The translations under genes and the position numbers were made by a program. Shown here one piece after another: positions 8,057 to 16,710 of a DNA stretch of 64,000 nucleotides. Position 1 is the first letter of the stretch. Each line of letters begins with the position of its first letter. The notes under the pieces are model-generated. The model was not told the origin of the DNA. It saw nothing but the letters and a program-made list of their open reading frames with translations, and did not search any database. This DNA is from Aquimarina sp. RZ0 (lineage in GTDB: Bacteria > Bacteroidota > Bacteroidia > Flavobacteriales > Flavobacteriaceae): positions 30,823 to 94,822 of the forward strand of contig NZ_VTZU01000019.1 of NCBI RefSeq assembly GCF_008370685.1, read 5' to 3'.

Positions 8057-9046
8057 TTATAATTGGTGAAATTGTTTTTTATTCGATATATAATACTGCC
8101 ATACAACGGAAGAAATTGTATAATATTTCTTCTGCATGCGATGTTTTTTTCGTTTTTTAATAAAAGTGGGTAAATAGCCATAAAAGCTCAAATGTGCTTT
8201 TATAATTGCAATAAAATGCTTAGGCTTTCCTTCTATAAGATATTTAAAGCCTGCAATGCCATCCAGGATCATTCTCAGGAGTATGATATACCAAACGGTA
8301 GCTCCAGGAATATTTTTTACCATCATTAATAAATTGTTTCTGAAATTAAGAAAGGTTTTTCTTGGATTTATACTGTCCAAGGTAGCACCACCTAAATGAT
8401 AAATAACGGAGTCACTGACATTCAGAATAATATAGCCTTTATTTTGTATTCGCCAGCATAGATCTATTTCTTCCTGATGTGCAAAGAAATCCTCGTCTAA
8501 TTTTCCTATTTCTTCAAAAACTGGTTTTCTTATAAACAAACAAGCCCCACTTGCCCAAAAAATTTGGTCAGTATCATACTGCCCCTTATCTTCTTCTAAT
8601 GTATCAAAAATTCTTCCGCGGCAATAAGGATAACCTAATTTGTCTATAAAACCACCAGCAGCTCCGGCATATTCAAAAAAATTCTTTTTTTTATAGTCAA
8701 GTATCTTTGGTTGGATAGCAGCAACTTGTTCAGAATCTTGAAACGCTTTTATAACAGGAGTCAACCAATTTTCAGAAACTTCTACATCATTATTCAATAA
8801 ACAGTAGATATCCGAATCAATTTTTGCTAAGGCATCATTATATCCTTTGGCATAACCACCATTCACCTTATTCTGAATAATTTTTACTTCCGGAAAGGAT
8901 GTTTTTAGATACTCTATCGAAGTATCTGTCGATGCATTATCCGCAACATATATCATTGCATCTCTAGAATATTTTATGACAGATGGTAAGAATTGTTCTA
9001 ATAAAGAACATCCATTCCAATTAAGTATGACTACTGCTATTTTCAC
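8057..9046 (-). CDS. Glycosyltransferase family 2
   Basis: 329 residues, GT-A fold. The nucleotide-sugar site starts IAVVILNWNGCSLLEQFLPS, with VADNASTD near residue 35 and the metal-binding LLNNDVE near residue 85. The acceptor-side block SGACLFIRKPVFEEIGKLDE, then FFAHQEEIDLCWR, is typical of rhamnosyltransferase-like GT2 enzymes. The C-terminal ~100 residues are hydrophobic and basic and probably lie on the inner membrane. The acceptor is not identifiable; cell-surface polysaccharide or glycolipid synthesis is likely. It lies about 100 bases from the OmpA gene, in the same direction. Confidence 0.9.
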   Translation of the reverse strand: MKIAVVILNWNGCSLLEQFLPSVIKYSRDAMIYVADNASTDTSIEYLKTSFPEVKIIQNKVNGGYAKGYNDALAKIDSDIYCLLNNDVEVSENWLTPVIKAFQDSEQVAAIQPKILDYKKKNFFEYAGAAGGFIDKLGYPYCRGRIFDTLEEDKGQYDTDQIFWASGACLFIRKPVFEEIGKLDEDFFAHQEEIDLCWRIQNKGYIILNVSDSVIYHLGGATLDSINPRKTFLNFRNNLLMMVKNIPGATVWYIILLRMILDGIAGFKYLIEGKPKHFIAIIKAHLSFYGYLPTFIKKRKKHRMQKKYYTISSVVWQYYISNKKQFHQL

Positions 9047-9585
9047 AACTGCAAATTAATGAGTTTATTCTGAAAATAACAGTAGTCAAACAGTAATAAT
9101 TTTTAATTTGTGACAGGTACAATATTCTTAGAGTAAATTGAAACGTATGATATCACTATGCTATGCATTTTTACATTTTTTAATTGACATCCATCTCTTT
9201 GATTTCTATGACCGTAGGAAGAAGCTTGCTCAGAATAGGATTTGAGATTTAAAAATCTATTCTTGTTACAATTTTTCTTCGTTTTATCATAAAAACCAAT
9301 GAAATTGATGTTTTTTTCTAATTATACCAGTAAATTCAAATGGTATTATACGATTTGTGATTAAAAAATTCGTATAAATTCATTGAATTATTTTTTCTTT
9401 ATGCAAGGCAAAAAAATCAAGCATAGCTATAGCTACGGTTTATTTTTTAAACGAAGTAGAAAGGAAAAAGAAACGATGAATATGCGAAATTTTTAGTTAT
9501 AAATCGTATTAGTCTTAAAGTGTACAACAAGTTATATCAATTATACTATTTTATTATTATAGATTTAGATTGTAAATGGCTTTTA
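9047..9585. other. Intergenic spacer with a complete family B element
   Basis: No credible gene over about 540 bases. The notable content is the 162-bp element at 9348-9509. The remainder is AT-rich sequence with no clear signal. Confidence 0.6.
9348..9509. repeat. Family B short inverted-repeat element
   Basis: 162 bases, left end ATACGATTTGTGATTAAAAA, right end TTTTTAGTTATAAATCGTAT. It is nearly identical to the reversed copy at 61536-61697 and to the copy running off the window at 63880. The centre is AGCATAGCTATAGCTACGGT. No coding capacity, as expected for a MITE. Confidence 0.85.
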
Positions 9586-10824
9586 TTATTTTGGTACGTA
9601 GCCAGCTATCCCTGCATATCTATATCCGGCAGCATTATTACCTTCGTTTCTATTGGTGGTGTAGAAGTGATTTACTCTGCTGCTATTATAATATCTATAT
9701 AATGGTATTCTGTTTGCCCCACTAGAAGGATATACATAGCCAGCAATCCCACCATATCTATATCCGGCAGCATTATTGCCTTCATTTCTATTTCTGGTAT
9801 AAAAATGATTTACGGCTCCAGCATTATAAAATCTATAAAGTGCAATAGTTCCAGAAACTTTTGTTCGGTATATTTTACAAGCAATTCCCTCATATCTATA
9901 TCCGACAGCATTATTACCTTCATTTCTATTAGCGGTATAGAAATGATTAACGCGGCTGCTATTATAGAATCGATAAAACGAAACAGCTGCAGGTGTACCT
10001 TTGCGATATAAATTTTGTAGAGCAGTTTTATCACTGGCAATAAAAGGCCTGTTTACATTTCGTCCGATACAGGCTAACATCCAGGAATTAGCTACAGCAT
10101 GAGTTGTTGGAGTACCGGGAATATGTATAGCACCTACTCCTGCAGGTCCTTCATTTCCGCCACTACCACAACTAAAACCTCTGTTGGCATAATCTGTATG
10201 TCTAAACCCAATACAATGACCTATTTCATGAGCAATAACAGAAGCAGTATTTCCTAATCTATTTGTTCCTCCATAAAATGAGGTGTTCATCCGTATTAGG
10301 TTATGGGGTCTTCCGTTTCTAGGAAACCCTGCAATAGCAAAACTTCCGCTCAGAGCTGCATTACTAGCAGGAACAATACGAATATCATTACTAGTTGCAC
10401 TAGATGTTCTTCTAAGGGTAAGGCGCAGGTTAAGAGCATTGTATCGGCGTATAGCTTCGTCCAGAGCTCCCCTTACAAAAGAACCTAATGCCGGATCAAC
10501 ATATACCTTGACTGTTCTTGTTCCGGATACCAGATTGCTGGTTCGGTAGTGTTTTGCTTGAGAAGTATTTTCCTTGGCAAGTTCATCAATTTCTTCTTCA
10601 GAAAGAAAGATGTCATTTTCTACTACATATCCATCGTCAATACCATACAAACCTACATTTGTATAAAAGCCAGCTTTCTCTAATTTTTGAATAATATGTT
10701 TAGGGATGGTTTGCTGTTCGATTGAATTTTCATCCAACGGATCTAAATTTTCTTTTTCTTCACACGAAAAAAAAATGATTGCACAAAATGCGACAATAAC
10801 AGATAAAATTTGTGTTTTTTTCAT
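9586..10824 (-). CDS. M57-like zinc metalloprotease lipoprotein with three DUF5648 repeats
   Basis: 412 residues. The signal is lipoprotein-like (SVIVAFCAIIFFSC, Cys near residue 20). The catalytic domain covers about residues 95-270, with zinc motif HEIGHCIGFRHTD (HExxHxxGxxH), as in the Bacteroidota M57-like 'HEIGH' proteases. Residues ~280-412 are three ~43-residue copies of a unit of the form LYRFYNSSRVNHFYTANRNE, then GNNAxGYRYxGIA, matching DUF5648, which is thought to help bind surfaces or carbohydrate. The repeats are nearly identical in DNA as well as protein. The gene lies downstream of, and in the same direction as, a second protease gene at 11178. Substrate is unknown. Confidence 0.85.
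   Translation of the reverse strand: MKKTQILSVIVAFCAIIFFSCEEKENLDPLDENSIEQQTIPKHIIQKLEKAGFYTNVGLYGIDDGYVVENDIFLSEEEIDELAKENTSQAKHYRTSNLVSGTRTVKVYVDPALGSFVRGALDEAIRRYNALNLRLTLRRTSSATSNDIRIVPASNAALSGSFAIAGFPRNGRPHNLIRMNTSFYGGTNRLGNTASVIAHEIGHCIGFRHTDYANRGFSCGSGGNEGPAGVGAIHIPGTPTTHAVANSWMLACIGRNVNRPFIASDKTALQNLYRKGTPAAVSFYRFYNSSRVNHFYTANRNEGNNAVGYRYEGIACKIYRTKVSGTIALYRFYNAGAVNHFYTRNRNEGNNAAGYRYGGIAGYVYPSSGANRIPLYRYYNSSRVNHFYTTNRNEGNNAAGYRYAGIAGYVPK
9600..9992 (-). repeat. Tandem intragenic repeats encoding the DUF5648 units
   Basis: Three copies, at intervals of about 126-141 bases, of a near-identical block containing CATATCTATATCCGRCAGCA, TTATTRCCTTCRTTTCTATT and a TGATT-A-CTCTGCTGCTATTATA-type stretch. 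The low divergence suggests recent expansion or ongoing homogenisation. Confidence 0.75.
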
Positions 10825-11081
10825 TTTATAAAATATTTAATGGTTTATAATTACCATTAAAGCTATATAATGAAATTATGTTATAAATTAATTTGGGGAA
10901 GTTTTACCTTTTTTTGTGGATTAATATAGATTTCTTTGCGGACTTATTAATAGTTGGGGCAATTAGTTCGTGTTTTTAGTTTATAAAATAAAGCTACTCA
11001 TTAGAGTAGCTTTATTTTTATACGGTTTTAATCGAGCATTCGGATGATGAGATCTAAACACTATTATTGTATTTAATTTTA
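10825..11081. other. Promoter region of the protease gene and terminator of its neighbour
   Basis: AT-rich spacer between two same-strand protease genes. It contains the hairpin at 10986-11017 and no gene. Confidence 0.55.
10986..11018. terminator. Rho-independent terminator
   Basis: 14-bp stem AAATAAAGCTACTC (10986-10999) / GAGTAGCTTTATTT (11004-11017), A/T-flanked on both sides. It is placed to stop minus-strand transcription from the gene at 11178 before the next protease gene. Confidence 0.8.
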
Positions 11082-11181
11082 ACTCGATAATCGAGGTTTA
11101 AATGCTCCGAGGCTTGCCTCGAAATCAAAATGTTTTTTTCAATAAATGCCTCTTGAGCTTTGCCCCGAGGTAGTTTACTAA
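11082..11181 (+). repeat. Family A dispersed repeat, full-length copy
   Basis: 100 bases: ACTCGATAATCGAGGTTTAA, then GCTCCGAGGCTTGCCTCGAA, a T-rich centre, and CCCCGAGGTAGTTTACTAAA. It contains a palindrome and GC-rich half-hairpins. Its end overlaps the stop codon of the protease gene at 11178. Confidence 0.85.
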
Positions 11182-12113
11182 AAATTTCTTCTACTGGCGG
11201 CCATTCTAAATGCTCTTTTATCTTCTTCTGTAAAATTCGCAAAATTAGAAAAACAAGCTTTCATAATTGAATTTTGTAAAAAACCTGTTCCATCTGTAGT
11301 AGGGATCGGCTCAAATCCAACACCAAATGGTATTTCCGATTCTCCCCCTACTGTTCCACGGCAGGACCCTGAGTTTTTCCAGTCAGAATGTCTAAATCCT
11401 ATTGAATGCCCTATTTCATGAATCATAACTGTTACCTGTTGCTCAAAAGGTAAAGCAGTATGGCTTGAGTTGAAATTCATTTGAATAGAAGGTCTTTTTC
11501 CTCTTTGTAGAATAGCAGCACCAAAAATTGTAGGATTATCGTTAAGAACAGCTTGACCAGTAGTGACTAGCACTGTAAAGGTTTTATCTGGCAAGGCTCT
11601 AAAAGCATTAGCTGTAGTTTCAAAACCTATTAATTCTAATCCTTCTAATCCTAGAGCATTTATTCTTCTGAGAGCCTCATAAAAAGCATTTATTTGTCTT
11701 CTGTTTAATGGTCTTATCGGGTCACTGGACACTAGACCATAATATATCCGTCTTTTAAAATTTCTTGGTATTTCTATGCGGTTGGTATTGTTAGAAATAA
11801 AAATTTTTGAATCAATTGGTGCTGTTGCGGCATCAGAATTTTCAGAATTATTTTGTGATTCGATTTCCTGCATGACACTTTCAGAGATCGCCGTATCACC
11901 AAAATTATAAAATGTTTCCATTTCTCCCTCAACATTTAAGCTTTCAGTAATATCTACATTTTCAATATCAGCATTGATCCCTATAGATAGTAATGCTTTT
12001 TTTTGATGAGAGGATAGTACATTGTTTGAAGTAATTTCTAGATCATCATTCTCTTTACTACAAGAGAAAAAAAATAAAGCAAGTGTTAAGGTAATAAAAA
12101 TTAACTTTTTCAT
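11178..12113 (-). CDS. M57-like zinc metalloprotease lipoprotein
   Basis: 311 residues. Lipoprotein signal LIFITLTLALFFFSC with Cys near residue 19. The protease core has HEIGHSIGFRHSDW (HExxHxxGxxH) near residue 235 and the flanking GVGFEPIPTTDGTG loop that also occurs in modified form in the protease at 9586. It lacks the C-terminal DUF5648 repeats of that neighbour. The stop codon TAG (reverse of 11178-11180) lies inside the family A repeat, so the last codons border the element directly. The two genes are likely diverged duplicates. A surface or periplasmic site is inferred from the lipobox. Confidence 0.85.
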   Translation of the reverse strand: MKKLIFITLTLALFFFSCSKENDDLEITSNNVLSSHQKKALLSIGINADIENVDITESLNVEGEMETFYNFGDTAISESVMQEIESQNNSENSDAATAPIDSKIFISNNTNRIEIPRNFKRRIYYGLVSSDPIRPLNRRQINAFYEALRRINALGLEGLELIGFETTANAFRALPDKTFTVLVTTGQAVLNDNPTIFGAAILQRGKRPSIQMNFNSSHTALPFEQQVTVMIHEIGHSIGFRHSDWKNSGSCRGTVGGESEIPFGVGFEPIPTTDGTGFLQNSIMKACFSNFANFTEEDKRAFRMAASRRNF

Positions 12114-12586
12114 TCGTGTTTTTTTTATGTGTTTGTATGTATATATAACAGCTCAACAATTATTATCCCTAAATACAATCCAAAACATGTTATAATTACT
12201 TAGTTCTTTTTTTTAGTAGTAAAAACTGTTAAATCTCTGACTTTTATGCTTTTATGGAATTGTGATTGATGAAGTAGGTTTCTTACTGTTTAATAAAAAA
12301 AAAGTATTTAGTTAGTTGTTTTTTAGTTGTTTAGTGTAAAAAATGTTATTTTTTTACTGATTTTGTAAAATTATTCATTTTTTATGTCAAACAATTACTG
12401 AATTTTAATTGAATAGATTGGTTAATACACTCTTTTAATCTTGTTATGATGTTTTTATTAAGGTAGTGAGTAGTAGTGGAAAATCTAATTTTTTAATATT
12501 ATAAGAAAATCTACTTATCTATATAAAAAGTAGATGTTTTTTTGTTTTGGGTCTGTAATGATTAGATAACAAGTAAGATGTTTTAT
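12114..12586. other. AT-rich intergenic region
   Basis: About 470 very AT-rich bases with no credible gene. A hairpin with stem ATCTACTT / AAGTAGAT (about 12508-12535), followed by a T run, may end transcription of the gene at 12587 or work in both directions. Confidence 0.5.
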
Positions 12587-13039
12587 TTAACCCTTATGTT
12601 CATAATCAGGGATATCTTTTAAGAATGTATACCGTTGCTCCTCATAGTCCATCTGGCAATAGTAATGATCCAACCCATTGGTAATCATAAGATATTCTGC
12701 CTGTAAAGAGAGATTATATCGGGCAATCTGATCAAAAACTTTTTGTGTAATGCGAACAGCATGCGATTTGCATTCTACGATAAGATAAATACTACCGTCA
12801 GGATTAAAGATGATGATGTCATAACGTTTATTGAGATCATTTACTTTTATAAGCTTTTCTACATTGATAAGGGTCTGAGGATATTTTTTTTCTTCTATTA
12901 AGTAATGAATAGTATGTTGTCTTACCCATTCTTCTGGAGTAAGAAAGATAAATTTTTTGCGAATCAGGTCAAAAATAGAAACTTTATTTTCGCTACTTTT
13001 GAATCTAAATTGATATGCTGGAAAGTTAAGCTTTTGCAT
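12587..13039 (-). CDS. HsdR_N-like (PD-(D/E)XK) small protein
   Basis: 150 residues matching the N-terminal nuclease-fold domain of type I restriction R subunits (HSDR_N_2). A catalytic-type pattern is visible: KRYDIIIFNPDGSIYLIVE, then CKSHAVRITQKVFDQI, so Asp and the E-x-K pair are in place, with a following Gln helix. It is far too short for a restriction subunit and no hsdM or hsdS is nearby, so it is a stand-alone protein of unknown role. It is divergent from holA with only 26 bases between starts. Confidence 0.8.
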   Translation of the reverse strand: MQKLNFPAYQFRFKSSENKVSIFDLIRKKFIFLTPEEWVRQHTIHYLIEEKKYPQTLINVEKLIKVNDLNKRYDIIIFNPDGSIYLIVECKSHAVRITQKVFDQIARYNLSLQAEYLMITNGLDHYYCQMDYEEQRYTFLKDIPDYEHKG

Positions 13040-13065
13040 AACACAAATTTGATGATTTTTTCTGA

Positions 13066-14070
13066 ATGGATGAAGTAAAACAGATTGTAAACGATATAAG
13101 AAATGGAAATATAAAACCTATCTATTTTTTGATGGGGGAAGAGTCATATTATATTGATAAAATTTCAGAATATATCGATAAGAATATTTTGGCAGAAGAA
13201 GAGAAAGGATTTAATCAGATAATTTTATATGGCCGAGATGTTACCATAGAAGATATTGTATCTAATGCCAAACGTTACCCAATGATGGCAGAACGTCAGG
13301 TAGTTATTGTAAAGGAGGCTCAGGAATTATCCAGGACTATAGAGAAGTTGGCAACATATGCAGAGAATCCACAGCCTACTACAGTTTTAGTAATTTGCTA
13401 TAAATATAAAAAGATTGATAAGCGTAAAAAATTGTATAAAATAGTAGCGAAGAATGGTGTTATTTATGAAAGCAAAAAGTTATACGAAAATCAGGTTTCT
13501 GATTGGATCAAACGCGTATTAGGTGGTGCAAAATATAGTATAGAACCAAAAGCTGCGCAGATGCTTGTAGAATTTCTGGGAACAGATTTAAGTAAGATTA
13601 ATAATGAATTAGAGAAGCTTAAATTAATTATACCCAAAGGAGAACAAATTACAGCAGAGAAGATAGAAGAAAATATAGGTATCAGTAAAGAGTTTAATAA
13701 TTTTGAACTTAGAAAAGCAATTGGTGTAAAAGATGTGATAAAAGCACATAGAATTATTAATTATTTTGCTCAGAACCCAAAAGATAATCCATTAGTAGTA
13801 ACCATTTCATTATTATATAGTTTCTTTTCTCAAGTATTACAATATCATGGATTATCTGATAAATCACAACGCAGTGTGGCAAGTGCATTAAAGATCAATC
13901 CCTATTTTGTAAGTGATTACTCTGATGCTGCCAGAAACTACCCCATGAAAAAAGTGAGTCAGATTATTGCATTGTTGAGAGAGGCAGATGTAAAAAGTAA
14001 AGGTGTAGGAGCTGCCGGTCTGCCACCAGGAGATATTCTTAAAGAGTTACTGGTTAAGGTGATTGGATAA
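13066..14070 (+). CDS. holA: DNA polymerase III subunit delta
   Basis: 334 residues, the delta subunit of the clamp-loader complex that opens the sliding clamp. The N-terminal AAA+-like domain begins with IKPIYFLMGEESYYIDKI (nucleotide is not bound in this subunit). The middle contains MMAERQVVIVKEAQEL and a KRVLGG...AAQMLVEFLGTDLSKINNEL lid region; a helical C-terminal collar domain ends GAAGLPPGDILKELLVKVIG. Length is normal for Bacteroidota HolA. Start at 13066 fits the family. Confidence 0.92.
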   Translation: MDEVKQIVNDIRNGNIKPIYFLMGEESYYIDKISEYIDKNILAEEEKGFNQIILYGRDVTIEDIVSNAKRYPMMAERQVVIVKEAQELSRTIEKLATYAENPQPTTVLVICYKYKKIDKRKKLYKIVAKNGVIYESKKLYENQVSDWIKRVLGGAKYSIEPKAAQMLVEFLGTDLSKINNELEKLKLIIPKGEQITAEKIEENIGISKEFNNFELRKAIGVKDVIKAHRIINYFAQNPKDNPLVVTISLLYSFFSQVLQYHGLSDKSQRSVASALKINPYFVSDYSDAARNYPMKKVSQIIALLREADVKSKGVGAAGLPPGDILKELLVKVIG

Positions 14071-14142
14071 TTGTTTTATTCGTATGATTTCTCAAAAAAA
14101 CTGTAGGATTAGTATCGAAAACTAAAAATAGAGATGACTTTG

Positions 14143-14610
14143 TTAAAGCTTTTTTTTAGGAATAGGTAAGAATGAAAAGTCTTTTACTTCTGTCATTACA
14201 AATGAACTTTGCACTTTAGAAATATTGTCTAATGAAGCTAGTTTATTAGAAAGAAAGTATTGATAATGTTCCATGTCTTCTGCGTAAATTTTAACCAGGT
14301 AGTCAAACATTCCTGCTACATGATAGCATTCTGTAACTTCAGGAAATTGCTGAATGTCCTTTTCGAATTTTTTAAGATAATCTGTTTGGTGTAAATTTAA
14401 AGTGACATTACAAAACGCCATTAGTTGTAATCCCGCTTTTTTTCTATCTACAATTGCCTTGTAAGATTTAATAATACCTTCCCGCTCTAGTTTTTTTACG
14501 CGTTCAAAGATTGGAGTTGTGGTTAGGTTCAATCGTTCAGCAATCTCTTTGATGGTAATTTTACCATCTTTTTGTAATAAATTGAGAATAGATCGATCAG
14601 TTTTATCCAT
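14143..14610 (-). CDS. Lrp/AsnC family transcriptional regulator
   Basis: 155 residues. N-terminal winged helix-turn-helix: LLQKDGKITIKEIAERLNLT, then PIFERVKKLEREGIIKSY. The C-terminal AsnC ligand-binding (RAM) domain contains FPEVTECYHVAGMFDYLVKI near residues 95-115. It is divergent from the PLP enzyme at 15016, with about 400 bases between. Lrp-type proteins often control a neighbouring amino-acid gene, so regulation of that enzyme in response to an amino acid is likely but not shown. Confidence 0.93.
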   Translation of the reverse strand: MDKTDRSILNLLQKDGKITIKEIAERLNLTTTPIFERVKKLEREGIIKSYKAIVDRKKAGLQLMAFCNVTLNLHQTDYLKKFEKDIQQFPEVTECYHVAGMFDYLVKIYAEDMEHYQYFLSNKLASLDNISKVQSSFVMTEVKDFSFLPIPKKKL

Positions 14611-15015
14611 AATAATTTTCTGTATTGAATATGTTTGATAGCTAAAAATAGAATAAAATTCTTTTTAAAATTAATATTTTTAGTTTTTATTCTTAAATAG
14701 ATACTTGCTATGGATTTAATTTCTTTTTTGTATAGCTTTATAGCATATATGAGAGCTATTAAATTATGATTTTTAAAAATTAATCGAATTATAGTTTTGG
14801 TAGTTTTTGTAGTCAGAAAATTAATCAAAATGTAGAAGAAATAATAACGCTATTTCTGATTTAAAATTACCCATTAAAATTTGCTCTTTTCCGTTGATAT
14901 CTCAATATAAAAAGAAATGGTAGTCATGCTTCAATTTTCTTTTTTGTCTAAACAAGAAATAGCTGCTTTTACTTGAGTGTTTTTAAAACAGAAGTCGGTA
15001 TAATATAATTGACTT
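14611..15015. other. Divergent intergenic region between the Lrp gene and the Cys/Met PLP enzyme
   Basis: No credible gene. The minus-strand open frame here (to 14828) is compositionally biased and overlaps lrp. The stretch near 14860-14899 (AAAATTACCCATTAAAATTT, then GCTCTTTTCCGTTG) closely resembles 6996-7032. I cannot place the promoters with confidence. Confidence 0.5.
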
Positions 15016-16299
15016 ATGAAAAATTATAATTTTAATCCAGAAAGTTTAATGATGACTTATGGTTACAAGCCTGAGTTGTCAGAAGGGGCAATAAAATGCC
15101 CGATTTTCCAAACATCAACATTTGTTTTTAAAACAGCAGAAGAGGGGAAAGCTTTTTTTGAGCTGGCATATGGACTACGTGAAAAATCTCCAAAAGAAGA
15201 ACTGGGATTGATTTATAGCAGAATCAATAATCCAAATTTAGAAATACTAGAAAACAGGTTGTGCTTATGGGATAAAGCGGATGATTGCGCAGTATTTGAA
15301 AGTGGTATGTCTGCAATTAGTACCGTTTTACTAGAATTCCTTAAGCCTGGAGACCTTTTGGTGTATAGTAATCCATTATATGGAGGGACGGATCATTTTA
15401 TTCATCATTTTTTAGATAAAATAGGAGTACATACAATAGGAGTAATGCCGGATGATAGTGTGGCTAAGATAGAAGCTATGATTATAGCTTCGGGAAAGGC
15501 AGACCAATTGTCCATGATATATCTGGAAACTCCTGCAAATCCAACAAATGATATTGTAGATATTGAAAAGTTCAGTGAATTAGCAGCTAAATATAGTACA
15601 CCGGATAAAAAAGCACTGGTTGCAGTTGATAATACATATATGGGACCATTATGGCAACACCCATTGCAGTCTGGTGCTGATTTAGTTTTGTATTCTGCTA
15701 CCAAGTATATCGGGGGGCATAGTGATCTGATAGCTGGAGCTGTTCTGGGGGCTTCAGCATTGATGCAACGTGTAAAAACATTACGTACTTTTTTAGGAAA
15801 TATGGTGAGCCCTCATACTGCCTGGTTGCTATTACGTAGTCTGGAGACTTTAAAAGTAAGGATGGATCAACAGACCTTAAACGCACAGATGATAGCAGAC
15901 TACTTAGCTAATCATCCCAAGGTCGAAAAAGTATATTATTTGGGATTACTACAAAAAGGAACAGAAACTTATAAAACTTATAAAAAACAATGTTCTGCTC
16001 CCGGAGCAATGGTGTCTTTTGATATCATTGGTGGAGAAAATGAAGCTTTTACATTTCTAAATAGTTTAAAACTAATGAAGCTTGCCGTAAGTTTAGGGAG
16101 TACAGAGAGTCTGGCAGAGCACCCTAAAACAATGACTCACGCAGGGGTAGATGATGTGCAAAGAAAAGAAATGAACATTACGGATCAACTAGTTAGATTG
16201 TCGATAGGAGTGGAGTATGCCAAAGATTTAATTTGGGATCTCGAACAAGCATTAGAAAAAGTAGAAGTCACTGCGACCATAGAAGTCGAAACCATATAA
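15016..16299 (+). CDS. Cys/Met-metabolism PLP-dependent enzyme (cystathionine gamma-synthase / methionine gamma-lyase family)
   Basis: 427 residues, fold-type I PLP enzyme. The Schiff-base lysine is in LYSATKYIGGHSD near residue 232. Family motifs in order: IYSRINNPNLEILENRL, FESGMSAISTVLL, YGGTDHFIHHFL, LETPANPTNDIVDIEKFSEL, VDNTYMGPLWQHPL, and the C-terminal LGSTESLAEHPKTMTHAGV. It could act as a gamma-lyase on methionine or as a gamma-synthase, and the sequence alone does not decide. A ~25-residue insert after FELAYGLREKSPKE is typical of one subgroup of the family. The divergent Lrp-type gene suggests amino-acid-responsive control. Confidence 0.88.
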   Translation: MKNYNFNPESLMMTYGYKPELSEGAIKCPIFQTSTFVFKTAEEGKAFFELAYGLREKSPKEELGLIYSRINNPNLEILENRLCLWDKADDCAVFESGMSAISTVLLEFLKPGDLLVYSNPLYGGTDHFIHHFLDKIGVHTIGVMPDDSVAKIEAMIIASGKADQLSMIYLETPANPTNDIVDIEKFSELAAKYSTPDKKALVAVDNTYMGPLWQHPLQSGADLVLYSATKYIGGHSDLIAGAVLGASALMQRVKTLRTFLGNMVSPHTAWLLLRSLETLKVRMDQQTLNAQMIADYLANHPKVEKVYYLGLLQKGTETYKTYKKQCSAPGAMVSFDIIGGENEAFTFLNSLKLMKLAVSLGSTESLAEHPKTMTHAGVDDVQRKEMNITDQLVRLSIGVEYAKDLIWDLEQALEKVEVTATIEVETI

Positions 16300-16458
16300 G
16301 ATAATGAAGCTGTAGTGCTTACTAGAGAAATTGTATCCGTTTATAGTTTGTATAAAAGCAGTTTTACAATATCAGTTTTTTAGTTATTGGTAATTGATTA
16401 TTGAATAAATAAATTGTTTAGGGGGGATAACTCTTTGAAAAATAGGTGATTTCCCCCA

Positions 16459-16489
16459 TTGCAATGTATGTATTCTCATAGTATATTTG
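16459..16489 (+). promoter_or_regulatory. Bacteroidota-type promoter for a short transcript
   Basis: -7 box TATATTTG (16482-16489) with a TTG -33 element at 16459-16461, 20 bases upstream. It lies 22 bases before the ATG of the 37-codon frame at 16512. Confidence 0.6.
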
Positions 16490-16511
16490 TATCAGTTAAT
16501 AAAAACAATAT

Positions 16512-16625
16512 ATGAATCACTTTTACACAAAAAACATTATGAATATACTGGGCATCAATTTTCGTTTTATTTTTGAATTTATAAAAGAACTTCCTAAGGC
16601 TTGCAGTCATGCAATCCATAGATAA
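16512..16625 (+). CDS. Possible small protein gene (37 residues)
   Basis: Starts MNHFYTKNIMNILGINFRFI and ends KACSHAIHR. A hydrophobic, basic peptide could associate with the membrane. Support: a well-spaced promoter 22 bases upstream and a strong hairpin terminator at 16711. The same frame resumes after the TAA (16623-16625) and stays open for 33 more codons to the terminator, including KDQYEDLWENSYTSQSGK. So this may be a small gene, a longer gene broken by one stop, or an RNA gene. I recognise no family. Confidence 0.35.
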   Translation: MNHFYTKNIMNILGINFRFIFEFIKELPKACSHAIHR

Positions 16626-16710
16626 AAGATATTAACAATTAGAGTGAGTAAAGACCAGTATGAGGATTTATGGGAGAATTCTTATACGAGTCAGTCAGGG
16701 AAATTAATAG

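Noticed and set aside
9600..9992. CRISPR-like repeats
   Set aside because: The units are in-frame coding repeats of DUF5648, and no spacers or cas genes are present.
10283..10549. Plus-strand 88-codon frame opposite the protease gene
   Set aside because: Antisense shadow of the metalloprotease coding region.
12587..13039. Type I restriction-modification system
   Set aside because: Only an HsdR_N-like domain is present, with no hsdM, hsdS or helicase part.
14529..14828. Minus-strand 99-codon frame upstream of the Lrp gene
   Set aside because: Overlaps the start of the well-supported Lrp gene in another frame and is only Lys/Ile/Asn-rich AT-biased sequence.
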